Assembly (NCBI RefSeq): GCF_014131695.1
Contig: NZ_CP036346.1
Coordinates: 1,984,001-2,048,000, forward strand
Origin: Thomasclavelia ramosa DSM 1402
GTDB taxonomy: Bacteria; Bacillota_I; Bacilli_A; Erysipelotrichales; Coprobacillaceae
Reading direction: 5' to 3'
DNA: 64,000 bases
The notes beneath the pieces were generated by a model. That model had not been told where the DNA came from. It did no database searches and worked only from the letters and a program-made list of their open reading frames with translations. Numbering within the stretch: position 1 is the stretch's first letter; the number at the start of each line of letters is the position of its first letter. Shown here one piece after another: positions 24,507 to 32,914 of the stretch. The position numbers were made by a program, and so were the translations under genes.

Positions 24507-26306
24507 ATGCCAACAAAAAGAACCCAAGTGTTAGTTTGTGCTGGAACTGGTTGTACAATCGGTAATTCAGGTGAGCTAATCACGGAATTCGAAAAAGAAA
24601 TCAAAGCTCTTGGGCTTGAAAAAGAAGTTGAAGTTTTAAGAACTGGTTGTTTAGGATTATGTGGAGTTGGTCCAAATATTTCTATCTATCCAGATAATAT
24701 CATTTATAAAACTGTTCAGGTTTCTGATGTTAAAGAAATCGTTATGGAACACTTCTATAAAGGTCGTCCAGTTCATCGTTTAATGTTAAATGAATCTGAT
24801 GAAGAAACAAAAGAGATTCATGATATAAATGATACTAAATTCTATAATAAACAAAAAAGAATCGCCCTTCATAATTGTGGTGTAATTGACCCAGAAAACA
24901 TTAATGAATATATCGGGAAAGATGGCTACTTTGCCTTAGCTAAAGTAGTTAGCGAAATGACTCCACAAGAAGTCGTAGATGTAATTAAAGCTAGTGGATT
25001 ACGCGGCCGTGGAGGTGGTGGATTCCCTGCTGGAGTTAAATGGCAATTTGCTTTAAATGAACCCGGTAAAGAAAAATATGTTATTTGTAACGCTGATGAA
25101 GGTGATCCTGGAGCATTTATGGATCGTTCAATTCTTGAGGGAAATCCCCACAGTGTTATTGAAGCAATGGCTATTGCCGCTTATGCAATTGGTGCTAACC
25201 ATGGATATATTTATATTCGAGCTGAATATCCTATTGCCGTAGAACGTTTAAATACAGCTTTAGAGCAAGCACGTGAGCTAGGACTAATCGGTAAAAATAT
25301 TTTTGAGAGTGGTTTTGATTTTGATTTAGAACTACGTTTAGGAGCTGGAGCCTTCGTTTGTGGTGAAGAAACAGCTTTGATTCAATCAATTGAAGGTGAA
25401 CGGGGAATGCCTAATCCGAAACCACCATTTCCTGCCCATAAAGGGGTCTGGGGAAAACCAACTATTATTAACAACGTTGAAACATATGCCAATATTGCTC
25501 AAATTATTCAACATGGTGCTGAATGGTTTAGGAGCATTGGTACTGAAACATCACCTGGTACAAAAGTATTTGCCCTTGGAGGAAAAATTGTTAATACTGG
25601 ATTAGTTGAAGTTCCAATGGGAACTACTTTACGTGAAGTAATTTATGAAATTGGTGGTGGCTGCCCAAATCACAAACGCTTTAAAGCAGTTCAAACAGGT
25701 GGTCCATCAGGTGGCTGTTTGACTGAAGAACAACTAGATACACCAATTGGTTTTGATGAATTAGTAAAACTTGGCTCAATGATGGGATCAGGTGGAATGA
25801 TCGTTCTCGACGAAGACAACTGTATGGTCGATGTAGCCCGCTTCTATATGGATTTTATTGTTGATGAATCATGTGGTAAATGCACTCCTTGCCGTGTAGG
25901 AACCAAACGAATGCTAGAATTGCTTGAACAAATTTGTGACGGTAAAGGAACAATGGAAACTTTAGATGAACTTGAATTACTAGCTTCAACAATTCAAGAT
26001 ACTGCTCTATGCGGCTTAGGTCAAACTGCTCCTAACCCTGTACTTTCTACGATCCATCAATTTAGAGACGAATATATTGCACATATCGTTGATAAAAAAT
26101 GTCCTGCTGGGGTATGTAAAGAATTATTACAATATGAAATCGATGAAGATAAATGTCGTAAGTGTGGTCTTTGTGCTAAACAATGTCCAGTTGGAGCAAT
26201 CAGTGGTGAACTTGGAAAAGTTCCATATGTTATCGATCAAGAAAAATGTATTAAATGTGGTCAATGTATTAAAGCATGCCACTTTAATGTAATTGAAAGA
26301 AAGTAG
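24507..26306 (+). CDS. hydB: NuoF-like flavoprotein subunit of bifurcating hydrogenase (HydB)
   Basis: A 599-residue subunit carrying the NAD(H) and flavin site. Domains in order: a thioredoxin-like [2Fe-2S] domain (residues 1-85, CAGTGCTIGN and LRTGCLGLCG); the NuoF core with FMN-binding GRGGGGFPAGVKW, NADEGDPGAFMDR and GAGAFVCGEETALI; the cluster motif ESCGKCTPCRVGTKRM; and two C-terminal [4Fe-4S] motifs (CRKCGLCAKQCPVGAI, CIKCGQCIKACHF). This layout is diagnostic of HydB of electron-bifurcating HydABC, which couples NADH and ferredoxin oxidation to H2 production. AGGAGG precedes the ATG, and hydA follows after 9 bases. Confidence 0.96.
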   Translation: MPTKRTQVLVCAGTGCTIGNSGELITEFEKEIKALGLEKEVEVLRTGCLGLCGVGPNISIYPDNIIYKTVQVSDVKEIVMEHFYKGRPVHRLMLNESDEETKEIHDINDTKFYNKQKRIALHNCGVIDPENINEYIGKDGYFALAKVVSEMTPQEVVDVIKASGLRGRGGGGFPAGVKWQFALNEPGKEKYVICNADEGDPGAFMDRSILEGNPHSVIEAMAIAAYAIGANHGYIYIRAEYPIAVERLNTALEQARELGLIGKNIFESGFDFDLELRLGAGAFVCGEETALIQSIEGERGMPNPKPPFPAHKGVWGKPTIINNVETYANIAQIIQHGAEWFRSIGTETSPGTKVFALGGKIVNTGLVEVPMGTTLREVIYEIGGGCPNHKRFKAVQTGGPSGGCLTEEQLDTPIGFDELVKLGSMMGSGGMIVLDEDNCMVDVARFYMDFIVDESCGKCTPCRVGTKRMLELLEQICDGKGTMETLDELELLASTIQDTALCGLGQTAPNPVLSTIHQFRDEYIAHIVDKKCPAGVCKELLQYEIDEDKCRKCGLCAKQCPVGAISGELGKVPYVIDQEKCIKCGQCIKACHFNVIERK

Positions 26307-26315
26307 GTGTAAGGA

Positions 26316-28064
26316 ATGTCGAAAATAAAAATGACTATCAACAACCGTGAGGTAGAGGCATATGAAGGCCAAACAGTCTTGGAAGCAGCCAAAAATAACG
26401 GAATCCATATCCCTACTTTATGTTATTTAAAAGATGTTACAGGAACAGGTGCTTGCCGTGTTTGCCAAGTTGAAATCGAAGGTGCAAAAACATTATGCGC
26501 TGCCTGTGTTTATCCTGTTAGAGAAGGACTAGTAGTTAAAACTAATTCTCAACGAGCTTTAGATGCAAGACGTCGAGTCGTAGAATTAATTGTTTCTAAC
26601 CACTCTAAAGATTGTCTATCTTGTATCCGTAATACAAACTGCGAATTACAACGACTTTGTCAAGAATTAGGAGTCCGCGAAGATGCTTTTGCTGGCGAAA
26701 AAACAGCTCCTACCTTTGATGAAGTTTCGCCTGGAATCGTTCGTAATACTTCAAAGTGTGTCCTTTGCGGCCGCTGCGTTGAAACATGTGCTAAAACCCA
26801 AGGTTTAGGAATCCTAGGCTTTATGAATCGTGGTTTCAAAACTAAAGTTGGTCCAGTTTATGATAAGAGTATGAATGATGTCAACTGTATGCAATGTGGA
26901 CAATGTATCAATGTTTGTCCAGTTGGAGCGTTACAAGAAAAAGAAGAAGTCCATAATGTTATTGCGGCTTTAAATGACGACAGTAAACATGTTGTAGTGC
27001 AAACTGCACCAGCAGTTAGAGCCAGTTTAGGCGAAGAATTTGGAATGCCAATAGGAACTAGAGTAACTGGTAAAATGGTCCATGCCTTAAAATTAATGGG
27101 CTTTGATAGAGTATATGACACAAATTTTGGTGCAGATTTGACCATAATGGAAGAAGGATACGAGTTTATCCATCGTATCAGCAATGATGGAGTTTTACCA
27201 ATGATTACATCTTGTAGTCCTGGATGGGTAAACTATATTGAACACGAATATCCTGAATTATTAGATCATTTATCAAGTTGTAAATCACCACATATGATGC
27301 TAGGTTCAATGATTAAATCTTATTATGCAAAAGAAAATAACCTTGATCCAAAAGATATCTATGTTGTTTCTATTATGCCTTGTGTTGCTAAAAAAGGTGA
27401 AAAAGAACGTGAAGAAAACTTAACTGATGGTTTAAAAGATGTTGATGCGGTATTAACAACTAGAGAGTTAGGTAAATTAATTAAAATGTTTGGGATTAAT
27501 TTCCGTGATTTAAAAGACGAAGATTTTGATCAAGACATGTTCGGTGAATACACAGGTGCCGGAGTTATCTTTGGTGCCAGTGGTGGTGTAATGGAAGCTG
27601 CCTTAAGAACTGTAACTGATGTTTTAACAAAAGAAGACTTAACTAATTTAGACTATCATGCAGTTCGTGGTGAAGAAGGAGTCAAAGAAGCTAGTTTAAA
27701 AATTGGTGATATGACAGTAAATGTTGCAGTTGCCCATAGTATGGTTCTAGCTAAACCTTTACTCGAAGAAATTAAAAACGGTACATCTAAATATCATTTC
27801 ATTGAAATCATGGGATGTCCTGGCGGATGTGTTAACGGTGGTGGTCAATCATATGTTAATGCTTTAACTCGTAATAGCGGTTTTGACTGGAAACAAGCTC
27901 GTGCTAAAGCGTTGTATGATGAAGACTTAGCATTACCTGTTAGAAAATCCCATAAGAATTCACAAATTCAAAAATTATATGCTGATTTCTTAGGTGAACC
28001 AAACAGCGAAAAAGCACATCATTTATTACACACACATTATACAAGAAAAGAACGGTTTAAATAA
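26316..28064 (+). CDS. hydA: [FeFe] hydrogenase catalytic subunit (HydA)
   Basis: A 582-residue cytosolic hydrogenase producing H2 from protons. The N-terminal [2Fe-2S] domain uses Cys36/47/50/61. A His-ligated cluster follows (HSKDCLSCIRNTNC, residues 96-109), then two [4Fe-4S] motifs (Cys148-158, Cys191-201). The H-cluster motifs TSCSPGW (298-304), IMPCVAKKGE (about 353) and GCPGGCVNGGG (about 497) are intact. The C-terminal small-subunit-like extension is present. Full length and motif set indicate an active enzyme. The maturases hydE, hydF and hydG are not in this window. It ends the catalytic part of the operon. Confidence 0.97.
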   Translation: MSKIKMTINNREVEAYEGQTVLEAAKNNGIHIPTLCYLKDVTGTGACRVCQVEIEGAKTLCAACVYPVREGLVVKTNSQRALDARRRVVELIVSNHSKDCLSCIRNTNCELQRLCQELGVREDAFAGEKTAPTFDEVSPGIVRNTSKCVLCGRCVETCAKTQGLGILGFMNRGFKTKVGPVYDKSMNDVNCMQCGQCINVCPVGALQEKEEVHNVIAALNDDSKHVVVQTAPAVRASLGEEFGMPIGTRVTGKMVHALKLMGFDRVYDTNFGADLTIMEEGYEFIHRISNDGVLPMITSCSPGWVNYIEHEYPELLDHLSSCKSPHMMLGSMIKSYYAKENNLDPKDIYVVSIMPCVAKKGEKEREENLTDGLKDVDAVLTTRELGKLIKMFGINFRDLKDEDFDQDMFGEYTGAGVIFGASGGVMEAALRTVTDVLTKEDLTNLDYHAVRGEEGVKEASLKIGDMTVNVAVAHSMVLAKPLLEEIKNGTSKYHFIEIMGCPGGCVNGGGQSYVNALTRNSGFDWKQARAKALYDEDLALPVRKSHKNSQIQKLYADFLGEPNSEKAHHLLHTHYTRKERFK

Positions 28065-28084
28065 TTATCGTTAGGGGGGAATAT

Positions 28085-28978
28085 ATGAAGAAAATAATTA
28101 AATATTTATTATGTTTAATGATGATATTCACGATGATTGGGTGTTCAAATACAGAAACTAAAGATAAATCCAATACAGTTAAAATACTATGTCCTGCGGG
28201 AGCTCCGTCACTTGCCTTTGTCAGTGAGTATGAAAATATCAGTAAAAAAGGAAAAATAGATTTTGTTGATGGTAGCGATCAGCTTGTTGCTGAATTATCA
28301 AAAAATAGCAGTGATTACGATATTATTGTTGCCCCAATTAATTTAGGTGCTAAATTGATTGCTAGCGAACAAACCGATTATCGTATTCAAGGGGTTATTA
28401 CCTGGGGTAATTTATACTATATTGGAACTAGTAACGAAGCATTAAATCAGACTGGCGAACTGGGTTTATTCGGTGAAGGTGCAGTTCCTCAAAAAATCGT
28501 TGATACTGTAAAAATTAATACTTCATTGACTCCTAAGTACTATCAATCAGCAACATTAGTACAACAACAATTATTATCGGGCAACATTCAAGTTGGAATG
28601 TTAGCTGAACCACTTGCAAGTGCAACGATTGCTAAAGCTAAACAAGCAGGAATTGAACTTTCAATTATTGCTGATTTACAAAAAGAATACGGTAAAGATG
28701 GTTATCCTCAAGCCGCTATCTTTGTTAAAGAAAATAACAACTATGATGAACTATTTGAAGCAATCGATCAGTTCACTAATAATGATTACAATGGATTAAA
28801 AGACTATCTAGAAAAAATTGGTATCGAGACATTGAGTTTGCCAAGTGTTGAAATTACAGTTAAATCTATCGATCGTCAAAATGTCCATTATAAAAAAGCT
28901 AGTGAATGTTCTGAGCAAATTAAAGACTTCTTAAAATTATTTAACATTGATTATAATAAAAATATGTTAAGTTCATGA
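28085..28978 (+). CDS. ABC transporter substrate-binding lipoprotein (SsuA/THI5-like)
   Basis: A 297-residue exported lipoprotein with a hydrophobic leader and the lipobox TMIGC. The mature protein has the periplasmic-binding fold of the NMT1/SsuA type: VKILCPAGAPSLAFV at the N-terminus, a YDIIVAPINLGAKLI segment and QVGMLAEPLASATIA. Relatives bind sulfonates, taurine, riboflavin or pyrimidine precursors; the ligand here is unknown. AGGGGGGA lies before the ATG, 20 bases after hydA with no terminator between, so it is probably transcribed with the hydrogenase. It overlaps the permease gene by 4 bases. Confidence 0.88.
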   Translation: MKKIIKYLLCLMMIFTMIGCSNTETKDKSNTVKILCPAGAPSLAFVSEYENISKKGKIDFVDGSDQLVAELSKNSSDYDIIVAPINLGAKLIASEQTDYRIQGVITWGNLYYIGTSNEALNQTGELGLFGEGAVPQKIVDTVKINTSLTPKYYQSATLVQQQLLSGNIQVGMLAEPLASATIAKAKQAGIELSIIADLQKEYGKDGYPQAAIFVKENNNYDELFEAIDQFTNNDYNGLKDYLEKIGIETLSLPSVEITVKSIDRQNVHYKKASECSEQIKDFLKLFNIDYNKNMLSS

Positions 28979-29697
28979 GACGTAAAATAATTACTTTAAT
29001 ATTAATTATTGGTTTATGGCAAGGTTTTGCTTTATCAATTGATAAAGCAGTAATCTTGCCTTTACCACTTGTAGTCTTTAACCAAATGTTCAACCTAGCA
29101 ACTAGTCAATCCTTCTATATCGCAATTGGAGCAACTTTATCACGTGTTGCTTTAAGTTTCTTTTTAGCTTTAATAGTTGGGACCATCTTAGGCGTTTTTA
29201 GTGGCTTGTTTAAAAGTGTTAATGAATACTTAGCTCCAATTTTCTCATTCTTACAAACTATCCCTCAAATTGCCTATATTTTAATTTTATTGGTATGGTT
29301 TAAAAGTCTGACTGCATTGATCATCATTGTTTTATTGATGATTTTGCCAGTATTTTATAATAATGCTGTTAACGGTATTAAAAACATAAGTAACGATTTA
29401 AATGATGTTACGATTCTCTATCACCATCCATTTAAATTTAATCTAATTCATGTTTATCTCCCTTTAATCAAAGGGTATATCGTCTCAGCCGTTGAAACAG
29501 CTCTACCACAAAGTTTAAAGGTCGGTGTGATGGCTGAAATTTTTGTTTCCTCAAATCAAGGAATTGGTAAACAGTTGTATTTTGCTAGAGCACAAATTGA
29601 TATGGTCAGTATTTTTGCCTGGACCATCTGGATGGTTATTATTATTATGTTAATTACATATTTTACTAATAAAATAATTAATAAAGATAAAAAGTAA
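28975..29697 (+). CDS. ABC transporter permease (SsuC-like)
   Basis: A 240-residue permease with about six membrane helices. The cytoplasmic coupling region is visible as HVYLPLIKGYIVSAVETALPQSLKVGV, in the place of the EAA loop. It overlaps the substrate-binding lipoprotein gene (ATGA), and together they form an importer of the nitrate/sulfonate/taurine class. The expected ATPase gene is absent: the next gene is convergent. Either a distant ATPase is shared or the operon has lost its third gene. It ends in a perfect 18-bp inverted repeat. Confidence 0.88.
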   Translation: MRRKIITLILIIGLWQGFALSIDKAVILPLPLVVFNQMFNLATSQSFYIAIGATLSRVALSFFLALIVGTILGVFSGLFKSVNEYLAPIFSFLQTIPQIAYILILLVWFKSLTALIIIVLLMILPVFYNNAVNGIKNISNDLNDVTILYHHPFKFNLIHVYLPLIKGYIVSAVETALPQSLKVGVMAEIFVSSNQGIGKQLYFARAQIDMVSIFAWTIWMVIIIMLITYFTNKIINKDKK

Positions 29698-29752
29698 AGA
29701 AGTCAAGCGATTTGCCATAACTAGCGCTAATCACACTTCTTTACTTTTTATC
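29686..29752. repeat. 18-bp inverted repeat joining two convergent gene ends
   Basis: GATAAAAAGTAAAGAAGT (29686-29703) is repeated inverted and perfectly at 29735-29752, around a 31-base spacer containing the palindrome TAGCGCTA. The arms contain the last codons and stop of the ABC permease and, on the other strand, of the diguanylate cyclase, so both proteins end in Asp-Lys-Lys. It may be a bidirectional terminator, although no clean T tract lies outside the stem. Confidence 0.75.
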
Positions 29753-30784
29753 ATCTACAATTATCTGATCTTTTCCACAACGTTTTCCTTTATATAAACG
29801 ATCATCAGCACACTTTATCATAGTATTTAAATGCTTTGCTTTCATCGTATCTGAAATTCCAAAAGTCATCGTTATCTTAATAACATTACCCTCATAAATG
29901 AAAGAGTGCTGCCTTAAGAGATTATTAAAACGTTCAATTACATAAGTAAGTTCTTCTTTATTTGTATTAAAACATAAGAAAACAAACTCTTCACCACCCC
30001 AACGACATATATCAATATCATCAGGTATCTTATCTTTCATCAAATTTGCTAAACTATGTAATACATAATCACCACATAAATGACCATAAGTATCGTTAAT
30101 AATCTTATAATCATCAATGTCGCCTATTACAATATTACAATCTAAATTAGGAGATGAATTTAAACTATCAAATAGATAATGACGTGTTCTAAGTCCTGTT
30201 AACTGATCATTATCAGCTATTTCTTGTAAATTTTCATTTAATTTATCTATTGCTTTTGAAGAAACATCAGAAATAAAAACACTGTATATCATAACAATAA
30301 AACAACAAACTGCATTAAATATTGAAAGAGTTAAAATAATATTTTTATCGGAAATTATATATATTGGAGCATCTTGGGTTGAACTGATTATTCTAATAAT
30401 AATATAAATAAACACTTCAATAATTGCACATAAATAAGCCCATCTTGAATTTTTAAATGGCCAAAAATATACTAGCGATACCATTGCTAATAAGTACAAG
30501 GGAAAACCACTTTCCCATCCAAGTGTAAAAACTGTAATTCCAACAAATGTGATAACCTCAAGATGTACCGATAATACTGCAGTTCGATAATAGCCTTTAT
30601 TTATTATTACCAGCATGATTCCATAAAAAATAACACTAAACAGATTGTAAACTACTAAAAAATTAAAGTTTAATAAATAGAAAATACATAAATAGATTAG
30701 ATGCATAATTAATGCTAAAGCTACAATTTGTAAATACACACTTCGTACATAGTTACTATGAGCAGCTTTCCCCTTTTCATTCAT
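29741..30784 (-). CDS. Membrane-bound diguanylate cyclase (GGDEF)
   Basis: A 347-residue protein with about six N-terminal membrane helices (residues 15-185) followed by a GGDEF domain. The active site reads WGGEEFVFLC, and the upstream NDQLTGLRTRHYLFD and IGDIDDYKIINDTYGH match the GTP- and metal-binding strands, so c-di-GMP synthesis is expected. I see no clear RxxD inhibitory site. AAGGTGATTAG precedes the ATG. The membrane region has no recognised sensor family. It is a second c-di-GMP enzyme in this window besides the multi-PAS protein. Confidence 0.92.
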   Translation of the reverse strand: MNEKGKAAHSNYVRSVYLQIVALALIMHLIYLCIFYLLNFNFLVVYNLFSVIFYGIMLVIINKGYYRTAVLSVHLEVITFVGITVFTLGWESGFPLYLLAMVSLVYFWPFKNSRWAYLCAIIEVFIYIIIRIISSTQDAPIYIISDKNIILTLSIFNAVCCFIVMIYSVFISDVSSKAIDKLNENLQEIADNDQLTGLRTRHYLFDSLNSSPNLDCNIVIGDIDDYKIINDTYGHLCGDYVLHSLANLMKDKIPDDIDICRWGGEEFVFLCFNTNKEELTYVIERFNNLLRQHSFIYEGNVIKITMTFGISDTMKAKHLNTMIKCADDRLYKGKRCGKDQIIVDDKK

Positions 30785-30844
30785 CTAATCACCTTCGTTC
30801 ATCTCTATTATAGTAAATTTATACCATTTTTCATATATAAACTT

Positions 30845-30913
30845 AAAATAAAAAGGAACCTAATAATTTGGGTTCACTTCATATCTCTCATAGACGATAT
30901 TCCTTTTTATTTT
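30845..30913 (-). terminator. Large-loop hairpin at the end of scpAB-DUF5662
   Basis: AAAATAAAAAGGAA (30845-30858) pairs perfectly with 30900-30913 around 41 bases. Inside, GAACC/GGTTC can form a further hairpin. It lies 23 bases past the DUF5662 stop and ends in an A/T-rich arm, so termination is likely, though the loop is far larger than usual. Confidence 0.55.
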
Positions 30914-30935
30914 GTAGCTATTCTATAAGAACAGT

Positions 30936-31460
30936 TTAATGATTTCTTAAATATTTTTCTTTAATATATTCAATTGTTTCATCTAAATTAGAATTCGCCA
31001 AGCGTTCAAGCATATCTCTCAAGATTCTATCTGTATTTTCATTAATCACATAATAGTGATGCGTCTTATTATAATAATCAAGTGGTGCTTTAAAATTAAA
31101 CTGAGTTCCTTGATAAACCATCGTTGCAGCAACACGGTCGCAAAACATTTCAACAACATAATTAATTGGCATTTCAATGGCGATAATTCCTTTGCTAGTA
31201 AAATCGATCCAATATTCCCAATGATGTTTATTACGTCCTTTGTGATGCAGCCAGGCACTGCTATAACCAATAGTATCACGTTCATTACTATTTGGTGATT
31301 TATAGCCCAAATAATATTTAGCACCTGTTACTAATTCAGTCCAAGAATATTTAGATAAATCATGTTTTAACCCTTGTTTATACAAACCAAATCTGAAACA
31401 TAATTTCATTACATAAAATTTATGTTTTGTAATTGTTTTAAAATGCTTAAACAGTTTCAT
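30936..31460 (-). CDS. DUF5662 family protein
   Basis: A 174-residue soluble basic protein. The segments KHDLSKYSWTEL, SSAWLHHKGRNKHHWEYW and EMPINYVVEMFCDRVAA, rich in His and Asp, match a small Firmicutes and phage family (DUF5662) of unknown function; the His/Asp spacing suggests a metal site of HD-like character, which is inference. Its ATG lies inside the end of scpB (14-base overlap), making it the third gene of the scpA-scpB unit. Its link to chromosome segregation is not known. Confidence 0.8.
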   Translation of the reverse strand: MKLFKHFKTITKHKFYVMKLCFRFGLYKQGLKHDLSKYSWTELVTGAKYYLGYKSPNSNERDTIGYSSAWLHHKGRNKHHWEYWIDFTSKGIIAIEMPINYVVEMFCDRVAATMVYQGTQFNFKAPLDYYNKTHHYYVINENTDRILRDMLERLANSNLDETIEYIKEKYLRNH

Positions 31461-32061
31461 TTAATTCACTTTCTGCCTTTGAAATATCGTCACTAGTATC
31501 TTCACGATATCGTGTAGCAAATATATCCTCTTGTTCATCCACTTCAACAATGTCAGCTAGATCTGGTAATTCTTCAAGTGTTGTTAAACCAAAAGTATCC
31601 ATGAACTCATCAGTTACACCATACAAAATAGGCATTCCCGGAGTATCCTCTCGCCCAACCTCTTTGATCAAGGCTTTAGCTACGAGCTTACGAATCATTG
31701 CATCGCATCCAACTCCACGAATATCTTCAACTCCAGCCCGTGTAATGGGCTGATTATAAGCAATAATTGCTAATGTCTCTAAAGCAGCATTCGATAAACT
31801 AGCACTGCTTTGTTCGACCATCTTTTGATAATAAATAAAGTAATCAGCATTAGTAGCTAATTTATAACGTCCGCCAAAATTAACTAGAACAATCCCCTTT
31901 AAAGCTTTATTCCCATAAATTTCTGTAAATTGATCCATTAATAGCGTTGCTTCTTTTTTACTTATTTCTAATACTCCGGCTACTTGTTTAATATCAACAC
32001 CATCATCACCAGCTAGATACAACATACCCTCAATAATATCTAAATAATTATTTTGTTCCAT
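31447..32061 (-). CDS. scpB: Segregation and condensation protein B (ScpB)
   Basis: A 204-residue protein with two winged-helix domains that works with ScpA as the kleisin-associated part of the SMC condensin complex in chromosome segregation. Recognisable segments are IEGMLYLAGDDGVDIKQVAGVL at the start, ALETLAIIAYNQPITRAGVEDIRGV in the middle and GREDTPGMPILYGVTDEFMDTFGL near residue 145, followed by an acidic tail. It begins one base into the scpA stop codon (TAATG), so the two are translationally coupled. Confidence 0.95.
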   Translation of the reverse strand: MEQNNYLDIIEGMLYLAGDDGVDIKQVAGVLEISKKEATLLMDQFTEIYGNKALKGIVLVNFGGRYKLATNADYFIYYQKMVEQSSASLSNAALETLAIIAYNQPITRAGVEDIRGVGCDAMIRKLVAKALIKEVGREDTPGMPILYGVTDEFMDTFGLTTLEELPDLADIVEVDEQEDIFATRYREDTSDDISKAESELNETV

Positions 32062-32789
32062 TAAACTTTCCCCTCTACATATATTTCTTCAAATAACCCA
32101 TCTTGAATAATCTCTACTTCTTTATCTTTAGCTAAAACTAATATTGAAATAAAAGTTACAATAAAATAGAAACGGTCATGACGGTCAAATAATTCCTCAA
32201 ATTTAACTTTCTTATTTACTCTTGTTTTAAAATAATTTCGTATTTGAGCTGTTCTTTCATCAATTGAAATATCTTTTTTAGCAATATGTGTATCCAGTGG
32301 TTTCATCATTGCTTTTCGCTGAAACATTTTTTGCATTGCTTTCATTAAATCATAAACTTCTAATCCTTCAGGAATCATTGAACTAGTATCCACAACATAC
32401 TCGTCCATTGACTCTGCCGGTTTAATAATAACTGTTTGACGCTGTTCATATTTATCACGAATTTCATCTAAAACATCTTTATAACGCTTATACTCGATTA
32501 GTCGTTTGATCAAAGCTTCACGAGGGTCTTCTTGATATTCATCATTAATTGTCACCTTTTCTTTAGGAATCAGCATCTTACTTTTCATTTCAATCAAATC
32601 TGCCGCCATCACTAAATACTCTGACATGATTTCTAATTTAGAAGGATCCATAGCATGAATATATTGCAAATATTGATCTGCAATCAAAGACAATTCTAAT
32701 TTTTCTAAGTCCATTTCTTTTTCCTTGATCAAATGTAGTAATAAATCTAATGGACCTTGAAAATCTTCAATTATTACTTGATATTCCAC
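32061..32789 (-). CDS. scpA: Segregation and condensation protein A (ScpA)
   Basis: A 242-residue kleisin that bridges the SMC dimer. The N-terminal signature IEDFQGPLDLLLHLIKEKEMDL and the C-terminal winged-helix region (FEELFDRHDRFYFIVTFISILVLAK) are typical. I choose the GTG at 32789-32787 because AAGGAGGT stands 7 bases upstream; the longer frame beginning at 32807 includes that site. It heads the scpA-scpB-DUF5662 operon and is separated from the spoVA operon by a terminator. Confidence 0.95.
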   Translation of the reverse strand: MEYQVIIEDFQGPLDLLLHLIKEKEMDLEKLELSLIADQYLQYIHAMDPSKLEIMSEYLVMAADLIEMKSKMLIPKEKVTINDEYQEDPREALIKRLIEYKRYKDVLDEIRDKYEQRQTVIIKPAESMDEYVVDTSSMIPEGLEVYDLMKAMQKMFQRKAMMKPLDTHIAKKDISIDERTAQIRNYFKTRVNKKVKFEELFDRHDRFYFIVTFISILVLAKDKEVEIIQDGLFEEIYVEGKV

Positions 32790-32874
32790 TATCGATACCT
32801 CCTTCACTTCGATTACGCATTTGTTATTATAACATATATATTATTGCTTTAGAAGTATTCTTTTAGGACCGTAA

Positions 32875-32911
32875 CAAACAAAAAACTATAGCGTTTAAAT
32901 CACGTTATAGT
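32875..32911 (-). terminator. Terminator of the spoVA operon
   Basis: ACTATAACG and CGCTATAGT (one G-U pair) form a 9-bp stem, then TTTTTTGTTTG on the minus strand, directly after the spoVAF stop. Confidence 0.8.
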
Positions 32912-32914
32912 CTA

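Noticed and set aside
25057-25242. Open frames inside hydB, hydA and other genes in alternative frames
   Set aside because: They lie wholly within strongly supported genes, lack ribosome binding sites and have no recognisable domains.
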